Of a DNA stretch of 64,000 nucleotides, positions 1 to 12,800 are shown piece by piece. The notes under the pieces are model-generated. The model was not told the DNA's origin. It was given only the letters and a program-made list of their open reading frames with translations, and did not search any database. The DNA lies in contig OW386292.2 in NCBI GenBank assembly GCA_936432065.2, positions 128,089,639 to 128,153,638 on the forward strand. The letters run 5' to 3'. The position numbers and the translations under genes are program-made. Position 1 is the first letter of the stretch, and every line of letters begins with the position of its first letter. Source of the DNA: Rutpela maculata. Its lineage: Eukaryota > Arthropoda > Insecta > Coleoptera > Cerambycidae.

Positions 1-58
1 ATAATAAACGAAGCGATTAAAGAACATCCAAAAGAATTGCGACCTGTGGAGTGTTTCC

Positions 59-78
59 GTACATACGTACGTACGTAT
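59..78. repeat. TACG microsatellite
   Basis: Short run of ACGT/TACG units, self-complementary. It lies in the last visible intron of the P450 gene. Confidence 0.6.
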
Positions 79-216
79 AAACCAGCTGACAATTGACAAT
101 TTTCAATAGCAATTTTAGAACTTAACAGAAGTTAAAATCAATATAAAAATGATACAATTTTTTAGAAGCATCTTCCCTTTTCAAAAAGCTATACTTAAAA
201 TCGATTCCATGCAGAA

Positions 217-529
217 TTAAGGGTGGCGCGGCGGGGTCGTACTTAAGAAAATGATTTCATAATTCGACAATTTCTCTTATATCCTTGAACCGATTGAGCA
301 AATTTTTTGATAGGCTTTTAGAGGAAACTTGAAAGAATGATATCAGACTATTTAAATTTAAAAAAAAATCATTTTTGCACGAGAAAAAAAATGTTCCTTC
401 TTTAGTTTCAATCGCCTAATGCCATTCTATAAAGTTGTCTCTAAAAGCCCATCAACAATTTTTTTTAATCGGTTCAGGGACCTAGGAGACATTGTCGAAT
501 TATGTTCACCTCACCACTTCCCACCTTAA
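217..529. mobile_element. TTAA-flanked inverted-repeat MITE
   Basis: TTAA at 217-220 and 526-529 flank two imperfect inverted arms of about 100 bp each (GGGTGGCG... inward versus GGTGGGAAG... from the other end; both arms carry CATAATTCGACAAT and GGCTTTTAGAG). No coding capacity. TTAA targets suggest mobilisation by a piggyBac-type transposase, but the ends are not classic piggyBac ends. It sits in the P450 intron downstream of exon 5. Confidence 0.7.
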
Positions 530-617
530 ACAAGTAAAAATACTTTCATCAGCGAAACTGGGTGCTAACGGGCTGACTAAGAATAGAGCACATACCCATC
601 GGGTGTGCAATACTTAC

Positions 618-851
618 CATCGATAACTTGTCCCAAATATTTCATTTCGTTCAATGAATCGTACGAGACTCGCTCATCGTGTTTTGCTAAAACAGTGTTA
701 ATTTCATTTCTCAGTTTTTCTTGAATTTCTGGATGAGTCGCCAGCTCGAACAGAGCGAAAGACATTGTGGCGGAACTCGTCTCAAAGCCACCAAGGTAGA
801 AAATGAAACATTGCGCTACAATTTCGTCCATTGTTAAATACTTCCCATCAC
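618..851 (-). CDS. P450 coding exon 5 (helix I)
   Basis: Acceptor TTTACAG, donor GTAAGTA. It is 234 nt, phase 1 to phase 1. Contains helix I with GGFETSS, followed by ELATHPEIQEKLRNEI. The next exon should open with the ExxR helix; I find nothing like it between 617 and 1. Confidence 0.93.
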
Positions 852-3800
852 CTGTAAACAGACACGTTTAAATACCGCTGCCTAAGGAATTACTACTTCC
901 ACAAATTTCCTAGTCAAGCACCTTCCTGTTCAAGTCCTCCACTGACATTTTCATTATTGAAGAAGAAAGGGTGGATTTTTACATGTATTTTACAAATCTA
1001 TTCAGAAAACAATTCTTCATTTAACCCGTTTCTTTGAAATTCGTTTGCAAATTTAGAAATTATAATTATGGACAAAGAATAACTCTGTGAGTTTTTTATG
1101 AAATCAACAACGGAGAGCAAATTATGAAAGTAGATCAAATAATCAATACAAGTGTAATAGTAAGAGTGAAAAAAAATTTTCTTTCTTCAAATACGCTTAG
1201 AATATCTTAAAACGTCGAGATTTTAAGTTTGAGAAAAAATCTTTGTCTGTACTCTGAAACGGTTTAAGATATTGACTTGTTTGATACATCTATGTATTCT
1301 GATGGGATCTGAAACTAAATTATATTTTGATCTTATTCCGTTGAAGGACTGGGATAAGTGCGAGTAAATAGGTAAAAAATCTAGAGGGGGTGAAAAAATA
1401 AAATTATGATTTAGGGTGTGTACTAGAACCAAAAACCTGAAATTTTTTTGTCATCATTCACCCCCGCGATAGGGGTGGTAGTGAGAGACTTGGATATGAA
1501 GTCTGGATGTGGTAGTAGTGATTTCTTAAACAACTGTTTTTAATTATATATAATAATTTCTAACAATTTCATTTTAGTTTATTATATATATTTGCATTTA
1601 GCATTATACTACACCACTACCTACCTTTAGTTCCACTTTGTTGCAGCTCTTTGTTATTTTTGATATCAATAAGCAGCTGTAGGAAGTCCTTCCTGCTGGA
1701 ATTAGTTTTCTCTCTGTAGTTGACTGTATCCTCTACGAGCTTTCTGAAGAAATCACCGGTTTCTTTTATCACCACGCGTATTCTAAGCCATTGTGCGACG
1801 TTGGGGAAACTCTGACAGAATAGAAATAGTAATGAAGTAAAAGCGTCTGGGGAGAGAAATTTCTTTGACACTTTCCTTAAAGGTGTGTCGGGATTTTTGA
1901 AGCTGTTGATCTCCAGTCCAAAAGCCACTGAGCTAATGATGTCAGTGGTAAAACATGCTAGAAACAAAGTTAAATAGAGTGTGATGGTTTAGAAATGTAT
2001 AACTCAAGGTGATAAAGCGTGAGTTAGTTGGCTTTTTGGCACGTCATCGTTCTATGAGATATTTTTATCGTTTTATGTATCATGACTATTCACAAATTCA
2101 ATTTCTGGCAGGGCACCTCCCATTTAAAAATTAGAGGAATTATGTCATAGCCACAAGGCTCTTATTTGTATACGTACACCGTATATGCCCAAAATAAATA
2201 AAAATGTCAGGAGAGCTGCTTCAAGCCCATTGTATAGCCGTTCATTTCTCAACAGTGACAGACGCGTTTTGCCTTCCCAGGCTCCTCAGTACCACAAGGT
2301 AGAGAAAGAGCGAAATACAAACGCTTCAACCAATTCTCCATAACTTTCCTGTGGAGTGTGATTGTAACCAATTTATTTCTCAGGGGGCGCCAGTCGCGTA
2401 TTACCCCGTTCTTCTACCTCCCAGGCGGGTTCGAGATAAGATGCACTTCGATAGCCGGATAATGGACCAAGGCTGCACTACCACAGATCGGTAATGACGT
2501 TCTCTCTGGACCTGAATTCCCTCGTAAGGGGTTTAGGCACCTCTTAATTTCCTGAATTTTTGCATAAAAAAATCCCAACCGAAGAATTTCTCTGCGGAGG
2601 GATTAGTTTTGGTACGCGGAATCCACGTTTTGGGCTGCTAATAACGGACTCTGTTTCTCAAAAAACGCATAAAAAAATCCCTATCAAACTTCTGTAGGGC
2701 AACCAGAAGGTCAAGTGTTAATGTGAATTAACTCGACACATCCGGTTTTCGATACGAAAGTTCCAGGGATTATAGACCGTCAACAGGCCTCAAGATCAAT
2801 TAAGAAACAATAGTTCAAAGAATCCGTTTATTTAACAGAAGCGGTTATACAAAATTCTCAAGATAAGAATCGTGCCTTCCCCAATCAAGGTAATGGCTTT
2901 CAGATCATACAAACGAGAGCGCTTACGCTAACGATCGATTAGGTAGAAAAGATTCATGCATACCTTCTCAAAATCAAAATGCGAGCTTTTTTGAGAAGTC
3001 TGAGACTATTTGTAATTCATAATTACGGCTGACTGATATTAACTTAAAAAAGTTTTACTAAATGAATTTGGTTTCGCTAGAGACTACTTAGCTTTAAAGT
3101 TCTTGTATCGTGGAAATTCACGTACTCAGACACATTCGTGAGGACTTATAACTGCATAAGTTTAATGGCGTTCGATCAGTCCACGATTTACTTGCTCCTA
3201 TGCAGTTTTTCAATATTATCGATATGGCAGCTACCCACCTTCGAGCGACTTTTAGGCAAAATTGAATTTTTGGTTTTTTATGCACAAGGCGTTTTCCTCT
3301 ATAACTTTGTCATTTGTGTGTTCTCTATACTGTTATTGGCTTTCCTACCATTGCTTTGTTTGGACCACTCAACGCGCTCGACCGAATTGCGAGCCGCTGA
3401 GTCAATCCAAATTCTTTCTATGTGAGAAACCGGCCTTGTACATGTGCATTGATTTTTATCAATTTTTGCTTATCGGCACTACGCCGGCTTTGTCAAAATC
3501 TTCTATTTTGCCTTTTGGATGCAGTGCATCGCTAAAATTTTATGCTCATACTTTAGAATTGGGCTTTCAATGACCGTACATCAAAGGTCAATGTCTTTGG
3601 TGGAGGAATAAAAAATAAAAAATATTTCAAGGTATATTTTCGTGGTACTTTTTAAAATGACTTTATGGTACTTTTGAAAAATTTATTTCGGCGTACTTTT
3701 GAAAAATCAATTTTTAAGCCAAATTTCAAGGTAGTTTTGAAAAATTAATCTGCGGGTGAAATTTTGGCGTACTTTTGAAAAATCGATTTTCAAGCCAAAT

Positions 3801-6800
3801 TTCGAGGTAGTTTTGAAAAATTAATCTGCGGGTGAAATTTTGGCGTACTTTTGAAAAATCGATTTTCAAGCCAAATTTCGAGGTAGTTTTGAAAAATTAA
3901 TCTGCGGGTGAAATTTTGGCGAACTTTTGAAAAATCGATTTTCAAGCCAAATTTCAACGCAGTTTTGAAAAATTAGTCTGCAAGTGAAATTTTGGCGTAC
4001 TTTCGATAAATCGATTCTTGAGCCAAATTTCGACGCCCTTTCAAAAAAATATTATTTTTCAAAGTCCAATTTGTGGTACCTTTGAAAAAGTATAGTATTC
4101 ATAAATCTTTGTCATTATATACTTTTGCTCTCATATCCTGAACCAAAAACATTTTTCTTAAGTGAAAATTCGGTGTTTCTTCGAATTTTCACCTGGTAAT
4201 TTCCAACGCCTTATAGAACCCAAAATGGTCCTTATGGACTGATCTGTGCCTCTGCAGACTCTTAAAAATGTCTTTAAATGAAATTTTTTTGCCTAAGTCA
4301 AATTTTGATTCTGTCTTCAACTTAGGACGATTTTGGAGAGTTCTACAACATGATCACTAGGCACTAACGGTGCCATCTATGTAAGATGGCAAAGATTGTT
4401 CAGAGGTAAGTGTTTTACAAAGTTCGACTATTTAAAGTCATCAACAATAACTGCGAATGCAGATTACTAACTTCTGAAACAATCCAAGCGCAGTGCCAAG
4501 ATGTTAATAGTTAACCTAGCGTACGATAGATGGCGCACTAGACTTGTCATGACGTTCTTCAGTCTGGTTTATACTCTACACTTTTAAGTGCAGCAAACAG
4601 AAGATAGACTACAAATAACAGAAGAGCTGGTTGAAGCCTGTTGTGTAGCCATTCATTTCTCAACAGTGGCAGACGCATTTCGCCTTCCCAGGCTCCTCAG
4701 TGCCACAAGGTAGAGAAAGAACGAAAATACAAACGCTTCAACCAGCTCTCCTGACATTTGTAGTTCTATAGTTTGCTGCACTTAAAAGTGTATATTATAA
4801 ACCAGACTGAAAAAAGTCAGAACAAGTCTAGTGCACCATCTATGGTTCGCTAGGTTAACCATAAAACTAAATAAAATGAGATCACCAGAAAGTGTGCGAC
4901 GTCAGGAAGCGCAGCCAGAAAGATTAAAATTGTAAAAAAAGTCGTCTGGCTTTATCTAGCTCTTGTAGAGAGCTTGTGTTCTATGGGCACAATTTTTGAG
5001 TCAAAATAATCGTTTTTTAATTGTGGCGCACGTGGTAAACATTTTCTTAAGAAAATCATCCTTTGTTTCTTCCTAATAGTATTGTCTGCCTGCCAAATAC
5101 TAGCTATGTACGTACACAAAAAGTGAGTCGTGCAATGATGACAATTTCTTTGCTTTTTATATCTTGAACTATGGCCAAATTGACGAGCTGACATATACCA
5201 GAAGTCTATTTTGTTGTAATTTAAATTTGATGTAATTAATCTACGCATGGAAAATACAATGAGTTTCCAAAAAAGCTACCTAGCTGTCGACGTGCCCCAG
5301 ATAAAACAATAATATAAGACCAATATTGGATATATTTTGCAGAAATATTTAATTAGCGTGAAAAATTCAATTTTGAACCAATATTAAATATGTGAATGCT
5401 TTTAGCTCCCCCCAAGTTTCCTTTACCCATCTCTGATCTTTATCAAAACTTTGTTCCGGAAACTCCTGAAAATTACCTGGAAACGTTTATTGGACAGTTT
5501 CCTTTACCCATCTCTGGTATTTTCCATGTTCGAAAATTTGGCGACTCGCCGGTAATTTCAATTGATTCACGAACAACAGGGTATTATTTTCCTGGTAACA
5601 TTCACATGGTGCCCAACATAAAGAGAATTTCACAATAGTGTCCTTCACTATGTAGAAATTAAATAAATAAAAGAAGCTACTAAAAAGTTGAAAAAACAAA
5701 AAGCGAACCGCCTTCAAAATATACCTCACTTAGTTTTACTAATACCTGTCTCCCTATTAATGGAAAGTAGCAAGGGACGGCACCTTATTACTTAATATCA
5801 ATTTGAAATCGGCACAAAACATATATTTGAAATTAGATATTATTGCACCAATTTCAAATTAATATTAGTAGGCCAGTGGAATTAGCAAATATGCATATTG
5901 TAATTCGTTTCAGGATGCCACGTGGATTAAACGATGGTTTTATTGATTACGAACATGACCCTGAATTTGGTCCACTTTTTGACCGCCGGAACATTGTTTA
6001 TTTAACGATTTATTGTTGAAAAATTCCAAAAAATCGACTTTTTGAAAGATAACTCAAAGACCTTTGACGATAGGTTTTTCAATTTGTAGATACTGTTAGA
6101 ACTTTGAAAAATGGTTAATTTGAGAGTTGTTTTGTTTAAAACGCTTGAAAATTTGTTTAAATAGTTGCAAAAAACCGCGAAAATTTTCGCAATTTGCAAA
6201 TATTTTTCATTCTTTAACAAAAGCACTTTAGTGCTTGTAACTTTGACAAAATGTCTTTTATCGCCCCAAAGTTACCTCTAAAATTTCATTAAAAAATTTT
6301 AATTAGTTTAAGAGATATTCAATTTGTTTATTAAAAACATGAATAATGTAAAATGCAAATTCACCCAGTTCCCGTTGTGGTAGAGGGTTAATCTGGACAT
6401 CATTTTTTTTGTTGAGTCTTAAACTTTATGTTTTCATTAATGGTAAATCAAATTTGCATTATTTTCAACTTCAAAATGGCGTTTGAAAAAGTGTCACATT
6501 TTGAAGTTAGGTTTTTTGCTAATAACTTTTAAACAAATGAAGATTTTGCAATATCGTTCTCATATCTTTATTGCTGAGATTTTTTTACACATTTTCAAAA
6601 AAAAATGACTGCAGCTTTACTAGAAGCCGAGATGATTTTTTTTTAATAAATTCGTAATTTGTTTATTAATAAACATTAACAGCTGAAACTTGACGAACAA
6701 CTAGTTTAATAGTCTATCTTTGTAATAGAGCTGAGTTTGGGGGAAAAAATTCAATTTGCAACGATAACAATAATTAATTTTAAATCAGCGTCAGAACAGG

Positions 6801-9800
6801 AGTGAGAAGGATGAGTCATATCTGTAACACGTTCAGAAAATGATCGAGACGTGTTCAAATCCGTCAACCAAAGATTTATGGTTTCTCCGATTTTGACTTT
6901 TTTTTAATTTGGGGTAGCGTGATAATATCTGTCATGTCGATTTTTTCCTAATTAAACAATAATTTGTTATAAACAATTATTTTTTGTTAAAAAATTTTTT
7001 ACGAATTTATTAAAAAAAAATCATCTCGGCTTCTAATAAGGCTAGAGTCATTTTTTTTTTTGAAAATGCGTAAAAAGACCGCAGCAACAAAGATATGAGA
7101 ACGATATTGCAAAATCTTCATTTGTTTAAAAGTTATTAGCAAAAAACCTAACCTCAAAATGTGACACTTTTTCAAACGCCATTTTGAAGTTGAAAATAAT
7201 GCAAATTTGATTTGCCATTAAGGTACTTGTATACTGATAAGAGCGAATCTAGCGGTGGATTTAATAAATTAAAGCGCGAGAGAGATAAAGTAAAAGGTTT
7301 GGCAACACTGTATTAAATACGATTGTCATTACTGTCATATACTAATCTGCTACAACTAATCTGGCTATATTTCGCTCGTGCCGAGCCGAATTTTCCAACT
7401 TCGATATGCAATTCACGATGAGGTTTAACTGGAAGTCTTCCTCTTTACGTCGCGACATCATACGGCCGTCCCGCTGGTATTTTTCAAAAAATATGAACGT
7501 GTCAAGATCGCATGTTTTTGTAATTTTTTCGTCTCCGAAATGCCAGCTGTTTTTTACTATTTTTTGCAGATATGTCCGAAATGTTAAGAGCTAGCTCGAA
7601 ATAAAAAATTAGGTCAAACAAGTATTTTTCACTGCGAATCCTTTGCTACCATCAGAATTTTAACTTTTCTCTACGTTACGGAGATATTTACCGAAATGTC
7701 GACGATGTAGGGCAAAAAAACGCAAATTTTGTGCTTCAAAAGTTGTCAACTTCTTAATCTTGACTCCTACGCCAAAAGACTATTCTAGCTAATTTAAATA
7801 GAATTAAATTTGCTAAAACTCTTTCTTTTATTTTTTGGATTTTGGCAAAAATTAGAGAATTAGAGGGGGCGGAAATTGGTACTTTTCTTTCTTCTGTAAA
7901 ATTTCGCCATTTTGTCACCGTAATTAATCGTTAATTAATTAAAATCGATCTCATATACGATGTCCACTTAATATCATGTATTACCTAGATACTTTATTAA
8001 TTTTGGCCCTTCAAAACAAAGATTTCTGACAAAATTGTTTTTTTAAGATTTACATGCATTTTCTAGGAAAACGTGAAATTTTCTCCATTTACTCGAATAT
8101 CTTGATATTCATCGATTTTTCAGAAAAAAAATGTAGGCAACAAATCTAAAGAGCATTTATACTAATTTTTAATCTTATACTTTTTAAAAATTTAAATATT
8201 TACACCATCTTCTTAATATACAACGTTGCCAATCAATTTCAACAGCTGTTTCATTTACACAAAAGTTGGTCTTAAAATTGATTAATGTTCTAATAACTTT
8301 TATACTAGACGGACGATTTTTTCAGGGTTTTAACAGAGTGCTAATAAGTAACTACTTAATGTTATATTAGTTTTTGAAGCATATTTGTCAAAAATTGTGG
8401 TAATAAGAGCAAAAATTAACTTGAGCCGATCTCTACTACGTCAAATAAGGCATCTTTGCCTAAAAAAGTCAAACTTTCCGAATCAATTACTCCGAAACTA
8501 AACGGACGATTTTATTTTTATTAAAAATTCAAGTGTAAAATCACTTTATTTATTAGTATGCCAAATTACATTTAAAACTGTAAAAGTTCATTTTAGTATA
8601 CAAGTACCTTAATGAAAACATAAAGTTTAAGTCTCAACAAAAAAAAAGAATGTCCAGATCAACCCTCTACGACAACGGGAACTGAGTGAATTTGCATTTT
8701 ACATTATTTATGTTTTTAATAAACAAATTGAATATCTCTTAAACTAATTAAAATTTTTTGATGAAATTTTAGGGATAACTTTGGGGTAATAAAAGACATA
8801 TTTATTAAAGAATGAAAAATATTTGCAAATTACTAAAATTTTCGTGGTTTTTTACAATTATTTAAACCAATTTTCAAGCGTTTTAAACGAAACACCTATC
8901 AAATTAACCGTTTCTCAAAGTTCTAACAGTATCTACAAAGGTCTTTGAGTTATCTTTAAAAAAGTCGATTTTTTTGAATTTTTCAACAATAAATCGTTAA
9001 ATAAATAATGTTGCGGCGGTCAAAAAGTGGTCCAAATTCAGGGTCATGTTCGTAATCAATAAAACTATCGTTTAATCCACGTGGCATCCTGAAACGAATT
9101 ACAATAAATTTCAGTCTTTTTTTTTACTAATTCTACTGGACTATAGGTAATAAGATACAGTTCCTTGCTACTTTCCACTAATAGGTAGACAGATATTAGT
9201 AAAACTGAGTGAAATTTGACTTCCTACTTTTTAGAGATATTTTTTTGAAAATTTCCTGAAGGCGGCTCGATTTTTTTTTAATTTTAATGTCTTTTGTTTT
9301 TTTGCGTATCACTATTGTCTATAGGGGCCCCAAAATGTATGTCATCCCAGGGCTCCTTGTAGCCTAGCTACGCCTCTGCCGAGTAGATATTTAAAAACTC
9401 TTTTATACAGGGTATACAGGGTGGGACAATGGTGTGTCGGATTTCGACATTTCGAGTTCTACAATAGTTAGAAATTAAAAAAAAATACAGTCTATAACCG
9501 GAAATTGTTTTCGAATATACAGGGCGAGCCAAGACGAAATTACAGGATCAAGTGCCTTTTTTTTAATGGAATGCTATTATATCAGTACATTTTCTGAAGC
9601 CTCCTTCTAAACTCTATTCATTCCTATATTATTATTGACTATCTCCCAACCACTTGGATTGTAATATTTTTGTTGAAATAATGCCATCTGCAGATGCCTA
9701 TGGAAAAATCACCAAATTCACAATTATGGATTTTAAGAAAAACTTATGTAAATACTAATTACCAGACATCTAACTGATGTTTTTGAATCATTTTCGCTTC

Positions 9801-12800
9801 CTACAAATGTACAGGGTGGCAAGAAATTATTTTTCAATTGTACAAAATTCAAGAATAAACTTAAAAAATAGAGGTTTCTTCAAATAATTCATTAGAAAAA
9901 ATCATAATAAGTGCTCCACGTGTTGTCCATTTTGATAGACACACATCTCTATGCGCTTTTGAAATGAGGTTTCTACCGTTCCTAATCATGGATCTAGAAG
10001 CAGTTATTATCCTTTCCTTTATATTTCGTAGTGTTGTTGGTGTGTCTTTATAAATAATTTCCTTCACGTATCCCCATAAAAAGAAGTTCATTTCTGTAAG
10101 ATCTGGGGATCGGGCCATTTAGTGGGCCCATGTCTTCCAATTCATTGAAGTGGGTAGGTATTATTTAAGTGGTCTCTAACTGCATTTAAGTAATGTGGTG
10201 GAGCACCATCTTGCTGAAACCACATCTTATTTCGAATCTTTTCAGGAAGATTCATCAATAATAGGGAAATTGCCCAAAAATGAAATTGAATTAAAATACT
10301 CAAAATCGTAAACTAACATCATTAAAAACCCCATAGACAACAAAAAATTTAAAAAAAAATTCCTCCAGAAATATAAGCGATTAAAGTCTGCCGGATTTTA
10401 CCCGCTCCTGAAAAGTGACGTCAGAGGGTGAAACTCAGATGACGGCGTCAAGCGACACCAATTCTGGTTTCGCATGCTCATTTGTCAGAAACAACTAGCA
10501 GTGAACACAATCTAACCTAAAATTCGTTGGAAAAACATCTTCAATATTCTGAAATGTCACAAAATGTCACTTTTGATTCGTTCGTGCCGTTTATCTGGAA
10601 GACTTCCTCTTTACGTCGCAACATCGTACGGCCGTCCCAATGGTGTTTTTCGAAAAATATGGACATGTCAAGATTGCATGTTTTTGCAATTTTTTCGGCT
10701 CCGAAATGTAAGCTGTTTTTTGCTATTTTTCGCAGATATCTCCGAAAGGGTGGGAGTTAGCTCGAAATAAAAAATAAAACGAGTAACGAGTATTTTCCAC
10801 TACGAATCTTTTGCTATCACCAGACTTTTGATTTTTTTTTTTTCGTTTCGGAGATAACTACAGAAATGTCGGCCACGTACGGCAAAAAATCGCAAATTTT
10901 GAGCTTCTACAGTTGGCAACTTTTTAATCTTGACTCCTACGTCAAAACACTATTCTAGCTAATTTAAATATGGTTAAATTTGCTAAAACTCTTTTTTTTA
11001 TTTTTTGAATTCCGACAAAAATTAAGGAATTTAATTTAACTGAAATCGATCTCATTTACAATGTTCACTTAATATCATGTACTATTTTGACGCTCCGTTA
11101 ATCTCGGCCCTTCGAAACAAAGGCTTCTGAGAAAAATTGTTTTTTTAAAATTTACATACACTCTATAGGAAAACTTGTAATTTCCTACATTTCCTCGAAT
11201 ATCCGGATAATTATCGTTTTTTTCGAAAAATTTGTAGATAGCTTATATAAAGAGAATTTATTTTTTCTCTAACATAAAAAACAAAAGACTTATGACCGAA
11301 TATGCGGACGTCTCAAAGCCAACAGCCACCCAGTTTATTAAATAGGGTGAATGGCTGAAGTACGCCATTTGTTGAATACCACGCGAGACTAGTTTTCACC
11401 CGGTGACGTCACAGTGCTTTTCGTGAGGAGTGGCGAAGGTTGCAACTTTAATTATTTATTGCAAAGTAAGTACTGCGATTTAAGAGCTGATATTCGGTGT
11501 GGCGTGTTTTGATACATAATAATAATAATAATAATTTATTTACATTCTTTCAAGATACATATAAGACATAATTAGACACAGATAGATAGATAATAAACAT
11601 AGACATAATAAATATAATAGACATAAATAAATGTAATAGACATAATAGACACAAATAAATGTAATATGTATGTAAATAAATAGAAATAACCCCATGAAGT
11701 ACTAGGTACTTGTTGGTGGGGTGCAAGCTACACATTTACAGCCACATTTAGCTAGAATTTTTTATATAATTTGAACGAAGAAAAAACAATAAAATAAAAG
11801 GAAAGCAACATTTTAATATGTTAATGACATAACGTGTAATTAAATTGAATCCGTAATAAATGACAATATTTTTTTTATCAATTACGTGGTGTATTACTAG
11901 TCTTGGAGTATTCAATATCCATAGGTTAATTTTCTTTTTGTAAATATTAGGGGACTTTATGATTTTAATTTCGGGTGGAACTAGGTCATAGATTTGAGGA
12001 GCAAGGTAACTGTAATTTCTTTGACCCACTGTTTTATTAACTTTCGGTTTTATCGCAACTATGTTCTTGTTGCGTGTATTGTGGCTGTGTTGACCAAATA
12101 CTATTTGTTGCTTATCTCTAAATATACGCATTAAAATTTTTTTGCAGAATAACTGCCTAATATCCATTTTTTTGACTCATCAAATAGATCATTGGTGGGG
12201 TAAGTTATAGTTTTATTGTAGATTATTTTTAAAATCCACTTTTGAATTATATTTAACGTTTTTAGATAATTGTTGTTCACTCCGCCCCAACCAATAATTC
12301 CATAAGAGAGTTGCGACTGTATGAGAGAATAGTAAAGTATGTCTAGTTGAGGTGTGTTCAGGAATGTTTTAAGGTATTTAAACTTGTGGAGAAGTGGCCT
12401 CAGTTTTTTTACAATATTGTTGATTTGCAAATTCCATCTGAGATGTCTATCTATTATAATTCCTAAGTATTTAATACAATCTGCTTCGTCGATAGACATT
12501 ACTAATTTATTATTGTAACTAATATGTAGTGCCCCAAGATTAGGTAGGTTGCTTTGGTACGAAGTAAAGGGAAGGTACTTAGTTTTATCACAATTGATTG
12601 TAAGAAGATTACAATCAAACCAATTTTTTACCATTTTAAAATTTTCTTCTGACAGAGTTTTAAGATCATTCCAAGTGTCGGCTTTATTTATAATCACTGT
12701 GTCGTCAGCGAAGCTAAGTATCTTCCCCTTTATTGGTATCATTAGCAGTTCATTAATGTAGATGTTAAATAATATTGGCCCCAATACCGTCCCCTGAGGC

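Noticed and set aside
1..60. Possible last P450 exon at the left edge
   Set aside because: No ExxR-type motif on the minus strand here, and the plus-strand reading does not match a P450 either.
2260..2310. tRNA-like or SINE A/B boxes
   Set aside because: No cloverleaf or clear A and B boxes; the piece is the centre of an inverted-repeat MITE.
3138..3573. Overlapping short open frames of about 100 codons on the plus strand
   Set aside because: Two frames overlap in different phases with no domain, no splice context and repeat-like flanks.
3640..4095. CRISPR-like array
   Set aside because: The 76-bp unit is a contiguous minisatellite without unique spacers, in an insect intron.
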